Notes: generated by a model not told the origin, from the sequence alone. A stretch of 64,000 nt of DNA from Phyto melanocephala (GCA_941918925.1 OW799234.1:118395128-118459127), one strand, 5' to 3'; positions 1-12,868 are shown, counted from the stretch's first letter. Program-made: numbers and translations.

Positions 1-2269
1 AGAGGGGTTTTTTTTGTCTCTTAATATTTATTCATATTTATAGTTATGGCTGATTTTATAACCGTTTTAGCTTAAAAAAGAATGTTAAAAAATTTTGAAA
101 TATTGAATAAAGTATTTATTAATTGCGATAAGTGTTGCCGTACATACATACATAGTAGCTAGTCTATCTGAGAGCTTAAATATCGTGGTACTTTTTACAG
201 ATTTCTGCCCGTATCTTGCATTGACACCAAAGACAGCTTTGACGTTGTGTTCCAGAGGCTAAACTTGTAGTTGGCTTACTTATGTAGAGACTTCACGTAT
301 TTCCGAAAAAAAATTTAGGGAGGTTGAACTGGCCCAATTTTTGCAGAAAATATACTGCTATGAAACGTTTACTTAATTTCCTAGCCTTTCAATTGGATCT
401 TTGTATCGCTTGGCGTGTGGCATGCGGCACCAAATAAGTAATCAAATTTTTAAATTTTGGTAAAAAAAAGTCGGTTACAATTTATTGGTTTCTTTATTTA
501 TTGAAAATACTTACCGATGTGACTTTTATGCTCCTTGAAGAAGTATGGCCCAATTATGCCAGCGGTCTAAAAATTTTACTTAACGCTGAATGTTTTAGAG
601 TGCATTGGTATCTCATGAACTGTCTTTGGGTGCTCTTTACAAGAAACTTTGTTATAACAGCTTGAATTGCCTGTTCTGTGACTCGTTCTATGTTCTATGA
701 CGACTATAAAATAAGTGTTATTTGCAAAATTTCTCGCCAGGCACAAATTTTAATACTAAAATTCAATAGTTGTTCGATTTGGTCAATGCATGCTTAAATT
801 GCAAAAACGCTGAGCATTTTTAGTTAAAGTTTAGGTTAAAAGTTTTTAATATGTATATTGCAATTATAAATTTAAAATATTAAATAAAATTTGGATCCAA
901 AGTTATAGAAAAAAACAATTCTTACTGTCATTGATGTACTCTATGCCCACCCCCTTTCACTCATTAGGTTGAGACTGATGCAAAGTTACCTTCACACCCT
1001 CACCCAGAGACCAATATCTAAAAAACTTTTAAAAAGGCATTAAAAAAATAATTATTTAAAGTGTACACAAACAAAGTGGAACATTTCTCCTCTTACAATT
1101 TTTATTCATATTAACACTAACTGAAATGAAACGAAACAAAATTCAAATATTTATATATGATTTATTTTTCTTAAAAAAAGTTTTTCAATTCAATACAAAT
1201 TTTTCAGTTATTGAGCATTTAATATTTATATCTGTTTCGTTCAGTATTCACTCATTAAATAATTAAATTGAATTTAAATCCGTTAAATATATTAAGGGCA
1301 CAAACTAGAAAGAAAAGGTTTTGTTAATTATATAAGTTAAACAAGCGTCTTTGATTTATTTATTATTTTTTATGCGAGATCCGCGCTAAATTAAACGGGA
1401 ATTTTTAGGATTTATATCACAGTTCAGTCAGTTTATTTTTGTTAGTTTTTAATAGCTTGCTTTTTCACTATGAGGATCCCTTTTTAAAAACAAGACAAGA
1501 CTAACCAACTTGTTAGTAGAAATGCCATCAAATTGATATTAAATAATAACTCCCAATTCCAATAGAAAGACTTCATGGAGAGGGCAACGATAGTAATAAA
1601 AAAAATAATCAATTATAATGTAAATCGGTGGAGTAACAATAATAAAGAAAAATAATAATAATATTGTCCCTCACATATATTTAACTGTTAAATAAAAAAT
1701 AATTTTTTTTATATATTATGTATGTTTAGCAGTTTTTGATAACAATTTCGTACAAATTAAAAAATTATCAAAAAATCCTATTCTTTAGTTTACAATTATG
1801 TAGGTGTGCTGCATATTCTCTCTTAAAATTCTAAAACATTTTGCAAAATAATTCAAAAAACAGCGTTTTCCGCCTTAATCTGATGCAAAAATAGCACCTT
1901 TGTTTAGACTCACTTAATCCCGCTCTCGTACTTTAATACACACTTCTCACAAAATCTAAAATAACCGCTGAAATTTTAGATTTCTGTATAATTTTTTTAT
2001 TATGTCAGAAAATAAAGATGACAGGTTCTTTTTAACGTCAACTTGAATTATTAGGGTTTTTTAAAATGTATATAATTTTTATACAGTTATACTTTTTTTT
2101 AGAAAAAAGGACTTTCTATATGTCAATATCTGTGTTGAACACATTAGTAGAAATATCTATGACAAACCTATTTTAATGCCCACCTTTAAGACATGTCGCA
2201 ATCTAATAATAAAACCGCCAAAAATAGATGTACGAAGCTAAAATTTTGCCAGTTATTATTTCTGACTGC
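1..2269. other. AT-rich DNA, no gene seen
   Basis: I see no coding frame, RNA gene or clear transposon here. The stretch is A/T-rich with many homopolymer runs and stops in all frames. Confidence 0.6.
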
Positions 2270-3115
2270 ACGCAAAGAAAAACCATGGTTACGAGATGAT
2301 CACGATGGTCATATTTTATTCGCTATACTAATAATTGGTTGCCGAAAATAAGTAATAGTTAAATTTATTTAATGTCATCATCAATTTTGTCACCATAATC
2401 AAGCGCATTTTTATGCTTTATTATTTAATGTTTACTTTTCGTATATTTTACGATATGATTATGATATAGTATGATTTAAAAACATGTTTATCACAAAAAT
2501 TACATTATATTTAAAAGCATTTTAAATTACAAATAATCATTGAATAATATGTAAGACAACAGTATGAGTAGAAAGCAATCTAGCAATGATTTATTATAAT
2601 CACATTTTAATTTCAACTGCTGTTCTTCCTGCCGAATAACTTTTTTATTATTTTAAAAGTCTGATTTGTCAAAAAATGAACAAAACTTTAGAAAAAATTA
2701 AAGAAATTTACGATGAGATTTTACGATGTATTGGGATCGTTTAATTAACTATTACACTTATTTGATTTCTTTTCAAAAGATTGGGAACCAATGGTCATAT
2801 ATGTTAGGTTTTTATTTGTAGATAATTTTTATAATATTAATGTTCAGGATTTAACTATGTAATATATTTAATTGGCCTAATGAGGCTTTATATTACGTTG
2901 AATAAATAAATAAATAAATATATAAATGAAAAAAATTTAAAAAAGCAAAGATTGTCGATTTCAACTATAGTCATATATATGTGTGTTTATTGCGTGATAC
3001 TTTAATCAAACATAATAAAAATAATTGGCAACTACTATAGGTTTTAACGATAATCATACTACTCAATCATAGTATGTTGCTCTCAGATTAAGATTACCAC
3101 AACCAATATTAATAC
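2270..3115. repeat. Unclassified interspersed repeat with matching ends
   Basis: The reverse complement of about 3010-3110 aligns well with 24400-24535: both carry a GGTTGTRGTAA block, then GCAACATACTA, then TTATTATGTTT. The left part (2281-2345, starting CCATGGTTACGAGATGATC) resembles the same terminus in opposite orientation, which suggests a roughly 0.85-kb element with long imperfect inverted ends. No coding capacity is seen and no target duplication could be fixed, so the ends are approximate. Confidence 0.45.
2820..2925 (+). repeat. Possible non-LTR 3' tail
   Basis: A short unique stretch (GGCCTAATGAGGCTTTATAT) is followed by ATTACG and then repeated TAAA units. Non-LTR retrotransposons of flies often end in such A-rich simple repeats, and the non-LTR fragment at 50.2 kb ends similarly (ATTACGATAAATAAG). 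No coding part is attached, so this could be plain simple sequence. Confidence 0.3.
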
Positions 3116-5327
3116 TAAATTTTTACTACCTGGTGTGGTGGTCTGCAGTTTCTCTAAATATACAACATTGTGGAAAAAAAGCGAATGATATCATTCTTAA
3201 TGTGAAATCACTTTTAGGTTATATTTTGTGATTAGAGTTGTAAGCGAAAGTATAAACTTTTAAGCGAAAAATTCTACACACAAAATTGCTAGAGCGTATT
3301 TTTAATCCGTCACAGCCAAATATCGTATTTTTACTTGTTTTAAGTTTAGCTTGATATTGATAGTAGAAAACAAAGGCAAATAGCTGATCCGCTACGGGTA
3401 TATTATGAAATATATACTGTTGCGTGTGTAACCTGTTGTTAAATGACAAAACAATTATTTAATGCCTGCTGGTGCCTCAAGTATTTTTTAAAAGTTAGAT
3501 AGTAGAAAGTTAGATAATCATGTATGGTGATAATCTGGCAGCTACATAAGCGGTATCTAAATTCAAACTTCTATTTGTTAACGCAAACAGACTATATGTG
3601 ACACAATAGTTACGTGCATATAAATACATACTTGTATTTGTAGTGTGACTACTATAAATTTCTTTTGGAAATGTGCTATTTTTAGATTTTTAAATTAAAT
3701 GAGTTTAATATAATTTATATTTGAGTGGCAATGAAATATCTGAAAGGTACAGAAATTTAAACTGCTAATTTAAAATACTATTTACCAGAAATCTAAAATA
3801 ACATAAAATTATAATTGTAGATTATTTTATGAACTTATTCAAGAATTGATGACCATCAATTATTTGAAAATATATTTGAAATAATGTTTGCCTGTTGTTT
3901 ATATTGCATACAGGACAAAGAAATATAATTTAATTGTAAAACCCTGATAACTTTAGAGTGTCTATCAACGAGAATTATGATGTAACTGTGTAGAAATAAT
4001 ATTTATATGTTTTTGTCATAAACTGATTTATATGATTGGATAAAGATATGATTTTCATTATTAAAATGCATTGCAAAAACAATATACATCTAGTCGATAA
4101 TTCGCTGAAATTTTTTAAAAAGCATCACACAAAGATGTTGGTCATATTAATTTATGGAAAAATTGCTTTTATTAAAAATTAAAAATTTTTTTATAAAAAT
4201 ATTTCACACACTCTAACAGTTATTATTAATTTTTTAAATAACTAAAGAAAGAAATTTTTATATGGATTTTTGTTCTTTAAATTTTCTTTGAATGCCAAAA
4301 TGCGTAACCAGTTTAACAGTAAAAAAAATCAGAGTATAAATATTAAAAAAAATTTTTAAATGCAGCCATTTCATTACAAAGTTAACCAAAATACCATGAT
4401 CATTTATATAATAATTCGATTTTGTTTTTTTTATTTTTTTTTTATTAATAATGTAATTATTATTATTATGGCATATTTGTGGTCATTTTAATCACACATG
4501 GATAAACGAGTTTTAAGTTACAAAGTGGGAATAAAAATAATTTTATAAATATTTTTTTTTTTTCAACTTATTAAATTTTTTACGAATAGTATAATTTATT
4601 GCTTTGAATGTAATTAAATTTTTACTCTTTTAAATACTTATATTACATTATATTAAAGTGCTTGGATGAAACGCAAATATATAAATTACTAAAATACAAT
4701 ATTCAAATCAATAACTGTTGAGCACACTATTTGTGTTTTCGTGTTGGCATATTTTTTATAAGTATTTAAAGTTATAAAATGGTTTGAAAATTAAACATTT
4801 AAAATGCGACATTATAGCTCTTTTTTTGAGTATAACCATATATTAAATTTTTGCGAAATTTGCATTTTTATTTTGGTGTTATGCAAGCTGAAGGCTTTAA
4901 TATGGCAGCTGATGTATAATAAAATTGATCGTTTTAGAGAATATACGTAATCAGATTGATTTGACGTACGCATATTTCTGTTATTGTTTACGGTTACATA
5001 AAAAATTCATATAAAAATTTTTGTGAGATTATTTTTAGCAACCTTCAAGAGATTAAATCCACACCAACCAGTGCATAGATGAAAAGACATACATTTTTAG
5101 CAATGAAGCACCATCGAGGATCAGTCAGTGTTTATCGTATATTAATTAAGTTCAATTGTTACCGTAGTCCTCCAAATTAGTAAGTCGTTTAACATTTGTT
5201 GTTGTTTTGATAAACAATATAAATATATTTAATAGTGTAAGATTAGTTTTTAACTTATGGTGAGATTAGAGACTTTTATCATTAGTGGGACTAGCAGATA
5301 TTCAATATTGCTTAAAAATTTTACTGT
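3116..5327. other. AT-rich DNA, no gene seen
   Basis: No coding frame above chance, RNA gene or recognisable repeat. Long poly-T runs occur near 4420-4445 and 4550-4563. Confidence 0.6.
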
Positions 5328-5910
5328 CAACAAGTACGATTGCTATTTCCGGCGATGCCGAATCGGATAATACCCATCACTATCATGTATTCAGGTATAA
5401 TTCCATATCGTAGTTTAACCTCTGTTTCATATTATATGCCATTTTTCCTTATTATATCAAACGCCATCTTTGGTTTTGAATTTTTACATAGTTAACTATA
5501 TTCTGCTAGTCAAGCCCTTTAATTTGATACCCATATTGATGGAGTTAAAAAAAATTCATCCGCCATTTTGTTTTAGACGCCATCTGGATTTTACTTTTTT
5601 AATAATTTTCTGCATTCTAATGGTCAAGCCCTATCGTTTGATTCCAATATTGAGGGTGTTTAAGAAGATACATTTTAAATACCAGATTTGACTCATATAT
5701 AAATTTATTGTCCGCCATTTTGTGGTGGCAGCCAACATTAATATTAATTTTTTTTTAAATAATGATTATATTGCGCTACTCCAGTCCTTTCAAATGAGAC
5801 CAATATGACTCACTCGCTTAGCTAAAAGCTGCAAAAAATAAATTTTTCAATTTTTGGAATATATATTTTTTAAAAAACTACAAACGGAATGACAAAGCCA
5901 CATATACGCT
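5328..5910 (-). mobile_element. DINE-1-like non-autonomous element, degenerate
   Basis: The left edge reads AACAAGTACGATTGCTAT, then a hairpin-like TTCCGGCGATGCCGAAT and ATACCCATCAC. This is the 3' terminus seen in better copies at 45.93 and 54.94 kb, so the element runs on the minus strand. The right edge (CTACAAACGGAATGACAAAG) matches the 5' region of those copies. The interior contains a loosely repeated block, CTAGTCAAGCCCTTT-AATTTGATACCCATATTGA, seen twice. Assignment to the DINE-1/INE-1 (Helentron-related) group rests on these ends. Confidence 0.6.
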
Positions 5911-8900
5911 TGTGTATCACAATTGCGGTTGATATTTCATAATTTCACAACAGCTCAAATTAAGGCTCGTTCCAATTTATCACAAGAAATGGAAAACAAT
6001 ACGATCGCAGTGCTTCTTAACATGTGTATAAAATTGTGATAAATGATGAATCGTGGATCTAGGGGTGTGAGCCTTAAAAAAAAACTGCATTCGAATATAT
6101 GGGTCTTCCCAGCCGAACAAGTACCTACAGAAGTAATTCAAATTACATGATTTGGTAGACAACATAGAATGCACAATCTTTTATGTAGCCAGAGATGATA
6201 AATGGGACTTTCAGCAAGATAAATCAAATTTTTTATTTTGTTTTGGCCCAATAAAAAAAAAAGACTTTAGGTAAGTAAAAAGTTGATTTAAATTTTAATT
6301 TAGAATATTTTGAAAAGCAGCTTGCCATTTTTGGTGAATTTTTTTTTTAATTTTTTGTTGTCTGTTATACTGAAATGTAAAAGACAAACGTTGTAACGCA
6401 GCTTTATTGAGTTTTTTATTTGTTTGTTGACAATTTCGAAAATATTAAAATTACTAAAAAATTAATTTAAATGTAAAAGGATCAATTATATTCAAATCCG
6501 TGCATTTAAATATTTAATAAAAAACACATCTTAAAATTTTTGACTCTGCAGCAAAAAAAAATTTCTGGATTTTGCAGGCGCTCAACTGATTTTGAAGTAA
6601 ATGATTTTAAATTAAAACCCTAGTGATTTTAATATTAGCGTAGCACTTGAAATTATATAATTATTATAATATTTCAATGAACTACACCACATATTTTGTT
6701 TGTTTACATGAATTGCTTAAGAATTTTTTGAATGACATTACATGCATTCTTAATGCCATCATTTATGAAAAAAAATTTCGCGTTAGGAAGTTTATTTAGA
6801 ATCAATGTTTTTGATTTAGATGTCTTGAACATGTAGTACACTTTGCACTACTTTAAAATTTCTTTCTAGGTTGAAATAATTCAACCATGTGGTATGATTA
6901 ATATTAGATGTTTAAAACAAATATAAAGTATACGCCACTAAGTTCGCTTAACTTGCTGTATTTAGAGAGCAGTAAGTGCTTCATCAACTTCTCGTGAAGG
7001 GAATTTTCGAGCGTTTTTGTCAATGATACACACGTCGGTAGTTAATGTTGGATTTGTTTCTTTTGACTATGACATTTAAATTGTTAAATATTACAAAACA
7101 TATAATAATAATAAAAGCCGAGAAGTATGGTTGCAATATACCAACTATTTTCGTTACTACAAAGAACTAAAAATCAAAATGTGTCTTACAATCACATGTT
7201 GGTAAGATTAGGGTTAATGGTGGGTGAGACTTAAGTATTTCCAAATTTAAATTTTAAAGTCATTCTGCTTTTGCATGCAAAGGTAAATTTCTAATGCGCT
7301 AAAGAGTTTTTCGAAACGTCACCCAAAGTTGTCAAGATGAGGACGTAATTGGGTTAAAAATTTTATTTTCTATCATAAAAATGATAAAAGTTAATTTTGA
7401 AAAAATGGTGTTTATTTGGTTTAAGCAGTGAGGGGACTATAAGCTTTTATGCTGTTTTTTACAATTGAATAAAAATTTTAAGGCTTTGAATTTTTTTTTA
7501 GTAAAAACAATTTGCAAACGTCGCCGAGAATTTACTCAACAATCTAAGCTAACCCCAGGAAAGTAGTAGATTGAAACGTAAGTAGGTGAGAAAATGGGAA
7601 TTAGAAAGCCTTAATTTTTAGTAATAAAAATGCAGATAAAAGCATGTACCAAAACAAGTTTTCTAAATAGGGAATACAAAGATAAAAAAATGAAATTAGA
7701 GCTGTGAAATAGAATTTGATCAATCTATAGTTTGCACTACCAGCCATCATATTATGAAACCGCTAACCTTACAACTGCATAATCTCTTCTAAATTAGCTA
7801 CCACAGAAAAAAGTGTTGCCAATTTAGAGTTTTTTAGTAGTATTCATATTTGCTATTCATATTCAAATAATTCAGTTGCAAAATTTTTTATATTTTTTTT
7901 GTAACATTAAAGTTAAAAAATACTATTCATTAAATTCAAGTATTTCAAAGAATAAATCAAATTTAATATTTTTATTTAAACACTTATACACGAACATACT
8001 CACATACACAATTTATGTATGTACACGCAGACAAACGTATGCTTATATGAAAGTGTACATCATTGTTATTTTTATTATTTAATATAATTTCATATACAAT
8101 TTCATAAGTGGCTTAACAACTTGACCTGTATTTTAATTTAGAATATAAATTATAGTCAGCACACAATTTGTATTTAATATGCAAACATAAATACAAGTAA
8201 CACACAAACACAATCGCATAGATATACTCACAAGCGAGCAAATACAAACAGATATAAAGCCAGATGCAGAAATACATATGTACATATTGATTTTGATAAA
8301 ATGATTTTCATAATCATATGAATATGTGTGTTATAAAAAGCGCGGTTGCAAGATGAAGAAAAAAGGATATTTTGAAAACACAAATTTTTTCTATTGGTAA
8401 GTAATCATTTTGGCAGCCATTTAACAAACAAATCAGACGTTTTAATAAAAACTAAAGCCCCAGCAAAAGTTTAAACTTGATCCGCATCTGGTTAAATACA
8501 AATTAATCTGTTTTTAACTGTTTATGTGATACATTTATAACAAATCTTGAATATATTAAATTTGCGTAAAATCATTATAATTGGTTTACCCTACACAGAA
8601 GAGTGTTAAAGGTTACATATAAGTGTATCATTTCGTTTGTAATTTCTGATGTATTCATTTGCGACCACACGAAGGATACGCATATTCTGAAATGTTAATT
8701 ATATCTGATTGTCCGACTGTATGAGCCTTCAGCTTTGTGAATCCTTGTATTTCCCAACAACTCGTCTTTAGTATCATATTATCATAAATGCTTCTAAAAA
8801 TATTCATATTGTAGTCCAGCATAGCTCTAAGATCTTAGAAATAAATGCCATTTCCTCTGGCTTTGCCAAATTTTTACTAAAAAGTACAACATTTTTTAGC

Positions 8901-9400
8901 CCTTAATTAATTATTGCCAAGTTATTCCTTTATATAGAAAGAATATGCGTCTCAAGATCTTAGAACATTTTTTTTTTAAACGATGGTCACTATTCGGAAA
9001 AATTAAAAACAAAAATTGCTTTGAAAAATGTACATGTTTTCCTTAACATATCAAGTTTCTTGTGCTCATAAATAAACTATGGACACAACAAAGACGCCAT
9101 ATTACAAAGCTTAATCTCCAAAAAAATATGCCAGTGAAAAATTTGCTAACCGTTTAAGAATAACTGAGATATAAACATCAAAAAATCACCGCTTCTGTAC
9201 TTTTCGTAAAATGTTTTGAGTAAATTTACGTATTAAGGAAAAGGCTTGGCTAGCGAAATATAATTCACCATAAAAAATTTTAAAATCCATTTATATTGTT
9301 TTAAATTTATAAATGGCTCAAAATGAATATTTATAAACTTAAACCCTTCAACCCACGTATTATTAGCATCGAAATAAATGCTTGACCACCGGAATACCGT
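5911..9400. other. AT-rich DNA, no gene seen
   Basis: No supportable gene. The short reading frames present are rich in Phe, Ile, Lys and Asn and look like chance frames in AT-rich DNA. A (CA/TA)-type stretch of alternating purine and pyrimidine lies near 7985-8060. Confidence 0.55.
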
Positions 9401-9620
9401 AAACTATGAAGAAGATAAAATCCAAGATGATGTTCTTTATACAATGGCGGTTATATACTCACTCCGGCTTTGTTGCCTTAAACCCACAAGTTATTGTTAT
9501 TAACTAAAAAGCTTTGACTATTTCAATTCAGTATACATTGTAAAAATTTTAAATCAAAGATGACGGCAAAACTGATAAAGCAAAATGGCGTTTTATGTTA
9601 AAACTGGAATCTTGGCTACG
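9401..9620 (+). repeat. Possible degenerate repeat related to 53.75 kb
   Basis: Phrases such as AAATCAAAGATGACGGC and GCAAAATGGCGTTTTATG resemble the AAAGATGGCGTCTGAACAAA block at 53.86 kb and, in reverse complement, the 5.46-kb DINE-like copy. The match is weak. Confidence 0.25.
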
Positions 9621-10784
9621 CTACTGTGACTTCACCGATGCTTTGCATAGTAAAGGGTATTATCAGATTCGACAAGACCATACATAGAACTTTTCCTTTT
9701 TCTTTATTTTCTTGTCTGTATGTGTATCAAGTTATTTTAAATATAAATAAAAATATGTTGGTTAAAATTTTAAAATTATAGTAAAACTGACAAAACGTTT
9801 CAAGCTATAAATAAACTGTTGAAATAAATAAATGTAAACAAAGTATGCGTATATTTTGTTTTTAAATTATATTAAGGAACAATAGAAAAATAGTATAAAA
9901 AATTGTATTCAATTTGTATCACTTTAATTAATTTTTGTTTTTATTTTTTAATAAAATTGTGTAGTAGGAGAAAATAAACATATTATTTCTTAAAATCTTC
10001 TTTATTATAAAATTGTGTTTTTCAAGAAGTTTGGAAGCCTTTGGGGCCATATGATCAGTCGCAAATAACGTCTCGAAGAAAAAATCTGTACTTTTTTGAT
10101 TTCGCGCTAACACAGAAGAACATTCTGATGGCAACGTTCAAATTATTGATTTTTATTGCTTTTTACTTTGTTTATTTTTTTTTTTTTTTTTTTCAATAAA
10201 TTGTGCCGATGATGCTGTTTTTTTTTTCAACTATAAAATTTTGACAAACTAAATTTTTTTTTACAAATTTTCACCCATCTATATTCTCTAATTGTAAATT
10301 TTTTGAAAAGCTAGAAGTGGATTGCAATAATAGAACGTATATGAGTGAATATTTTTTTTAAAACACAAAATCCTAGTAGATAATCAAGTTATGACGAGCC
10401 AACAATTTGTTCAGACTAGAACAAAACGTCAGCAGAGCAACTGTCAAAAAATTTTTCATGTTCTTTGATGTGAAGAAAACGTATAAAGTGTATTTTGTTG
10501 CTATTTTTATATATCGTCTCTTTTTTTCAAATTTAAAATACCTTTCAATATCAGACATCGTTGTTCGAACAAATGTTCTGATATTTTTACGAATAGTTCT
10601 TCGGGCATTTAATATATTTATTTGTTTCCCTAAATAATTTCGGGCTGAAAATGTTGTTTTTTATGATAAAGGTATGAGAAAAAACAGAGGCAGTTGTATT
10701 TAGTTGCTCACAACTTAAAAGCTCATAAGGAATTATGCAGAATTTTAAATAAATTCATAAAATTTTAAAATAATTACTACTACC
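9621..10784. other. AT-rich DNA with poly-T run
   Basis: No gene seen. It holds a pure T run at about 10175-10193 and many smaller homopolymers. Short frames overlap on both strands without any recognisable domain. Confidence 0.55.
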
Positions 10785-10920
10785 TTAACCCATTAGATCC
10801 CAAGCTACTTTTTAATAAAAATTTTAAACATGTTTCTCTTAAATCTAACTTAAAGGAGTAAAATTAAGAAAACTAAAATAAAAAAATTTAAAAAAAAAAT
10901 TTAGAAGAGTGTTTTTAGGC

Positions 10921-10945
10921 CTGTACTCGTACGAGTACAATGGGA
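10921..10945. repeat. piggyBac subterminal palindrome, left
   Basis: CTGTACTCGTACGAGTACA is followed by ATGGGA. The 16-bp core GTACTCGTACGAGTAC is a perfect palindrome. It lies about 130 bp inside the left terminal repeat. Internal repeats near the ends are usual in piggyBac and may be transposase-binding sites. Confidence 0.75.
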
Positions 10946-11046
10946 CAATAGGGTGTATAAAATAAAGAAAGTTGACTAAGTTTCAAAATATTTTTTATTC
11001 ATGTTTAGGGTATTTTAAAATTGAACAGGAAACAGAAAAAATTACA

Positions 11047-12418
11047 TTAATTAATATTAGTTCCATTCGCGTTAGATTTGGTGTGGAATTTTTTGAAACA
11101 CTCTTTTTCTACACAAAGGGCAACGTTACAAAGCTCAGAAATCCATCGAATTCGACTATGGCAAACCTTGCATCTTAGCTGGTTCGGTATACGTTTAGGG
11201 AAGTAGTTATCTGCTGATGTTGCAATTGCTAATGTTGTTGAACGCCTCGGTTCTAAGGCACGAACCGAATAATTTCTAAGGTAAAATCGAACTATTTCGC
11301 GTTGGAAATTTAAAAGATCGATTTGGCTCTGGTTTGCGCTCTTGTAAAGCTTCCATGAGTTTACTACACATGAATTTATCATTGAAGTAAAGATAGGCCA
11401 CCACCATTTTTTGCTTCTGAATTTTATGTTGTAAGCATTTATTGATTGATCATGAAGATCAACTCCTCCCATACCGGCATTGTATTCTGCAATAAGCTTA
11501 GGTTGTTTAACACTAATTTTGCTTTTACTAGCTCTTGACCACCGTTTCACTGAATGCATAGGTTCTATTGTATCAAAATTAGTGCCAACAGTAACCACGC
11601 TATTATCGTTCCATTTTACGAAAAGAACTCCTAACTCAGCATACCTGTTTTGAAGCCAAAATTTCACATAAATATTATAAAAGATATTCAAAGATACATT
11701 CATATGTTTGAACTTACCTATAGTCAAAATTTCCACGCTCTTACAGGCTTTCCTCTAATAAATTGTTTGGCCGAATGACCACCAAAATATTTGACCATTG
11801 ATTCGTCAATCGAGAGATTTTGGTGCATGTACCCGAATTGACAAAACTTTTGACACAATATATTTGACAGCGGTCTAATTTTCGCCATTCTATCACCTAA
11901 ATCCAATTGAGAGTTGTCAGCAAGATGTAGGAAGCGTTTTATTTCCTGAAACCGATTCCGTGACATATTATTGGAAATAAGTGGTAAGTGTGTATCCTCG
12001 TCTAACTGCCAATACATACGCTCTCTTGGTAAGGAGTGATAACCACTGTAAAGTAGAATGGCAAAAAATACTTTCAGCTCTTCTGGAGTAATGCTAAACT
12101 TATGCATGTTATGTTGTGAGGCGTATCTCATAGTTTGATCAACGATAAGATGCAAAACATCATTATCAACAATGGTCTCAAAAACTTCTATCGGTGATTT
12201 GAACTCAAGTGCAGAGTTCATATTGTTCCTAAAAGTTTCAAAAGATCTAGAGCTTGGCATTTCCATATTCATAGCTCTTTTCCTCCATTTTATTTTCGAT
12301 GGCCGGCATTTGGAGGAATAATGGTAAATTCAAAATTCGCGTGCCTATTACTTTCAGCATAATCAAATGCCGCAACAATATTTTCAAATTTTTTACCATA
12401 AAACATCTTTACGTCCAT
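11047..12418 (-). pseudogene. piggyBac transposase pseudogene (DDE_Tnp_1_7 family)
   Basis: This would encode the cut-and-paste transposase that excises and integrates at TTAA. Three disjoint frames are visible. A 42-residue N-terminus (ATG at 12418, stop at 12290) contains FEFTIIPPNAG, like the start of the acidic N-terminal region. A second frame (12272-11724) holds the N-terminal half of the catalytic fold and the first Asp in LSIDESMVKYFGG. A third frame (11736-11047) starts at GVLFVKWNDNSVVT, carries the last Asp region in AEYNAGMGGVDLHD and KWWWPIF, and ends in a Cys-rich C-terminus (CKVCH...CNVALC...C). The roughly 110-120 residues expected between AWKF and GVLFVKW, including the family's DNxFTS segment with the second catalytic Asp, are absent. 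The acidic segment after PPNAG is also lost. The intact family is near 550-600 residues. A GTAAGT...AAAACAG pair (11717 to 11645) sits at the junction, but stop codons precede it, so splicing would not restore the frame. Confidence 0.88.
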
Positions 12419-12464
12419 CGCAAAAAAAAAACTAAAATTATTATGAAATTTATTACCTGCATTA

Positions 12465-12489
12465 TCCCATTGTACTCATACGAGTACAG
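12465..12489. repeat. piggyBac subterminal palindrome, internal right
   Basis: TCCCATTGTACTCATACGAG followed by TACAG is the reverse-complement counterpart of the left motif with one change in the palindrome. It lies just upstream of the transposase start. Confidence 0.7.
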
Positions 12490-12830
12490 CAATAATAATG
12501 CTTACCAAACAACACTTTTTATCACTTTTTCAATAAACTTAAATAATTATGCTTAAATGTAGTTAGCTTAGCTTTAAATTTTATGCGATCTCCTCCACGT
12601 CAAGCTCAACAATAATAAAATATAAAAAAAATTGCAATGACAAGTGCAAAATACTGAAAAACGGGGAATTACCTTTTTAAGAATATTAAAATATTTGTCA
12701 GCTTTTACGCGTGTTTAGCTTTTTTTTACACAGATTTACTCTCTACACTCCAAAGAAACATTTAAAGCAAAAAGCTCTTCAAAAAAGAGATTAATGACAT
12801 TTTTACGAGCGAATAAAATTCTGCAATTTT

Positions 12831-12855
12831 CTGTACTCAAGCGAGTACAGTGGGA
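12831..12855. repeat. piggyBac subterminal palindrome, abutting right TIR
   Basis: CTGTACTCAAGCGAGTACAG runs directly into TGGGATCAAATGGG, so here the palindromic motif and the terminal inverted repeat are contiguous, unlike at the left end. Confidence 0.7.
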
Positions 12856-12868
12856 TCAAATGGGTTAA

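Larger units (their letters stand above)
10785..12868 (-). mobile_element. piggyBac-superfamily transposon, internally deleted
   Basis: The element is bounded by TTAA at 10785-10788 and 12865-12868, the target duplication diagnostic of piggyBac. Its terminal inverted repeats are CCCATTAGATCCCA (10789-10802) and TGGGATCAAATGGG (12851-12864), which match at 13 of 14 positions. Three copies of a palindromic GTACTCGTACGAGTAC-like motif followed by TGGGA lie inside the ends. The transposase lies on the minus strand and is interrupted and internally deleted, so the copy is non-autonomous, although its ends look mobilisable in trans. Confidence 0.92.

Noticed and set aside
8000..8060. Z-DNA-like or regulatory CA/TA stretch
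   Set aside because: Short and imperfect; typical of fly intergenic DNA.
10972..11178. A plus-strand frame overlapping the piggyBac gene
   Set aside because: It is antisense to the recognisable Cys-rich C-terminus of the transposase.
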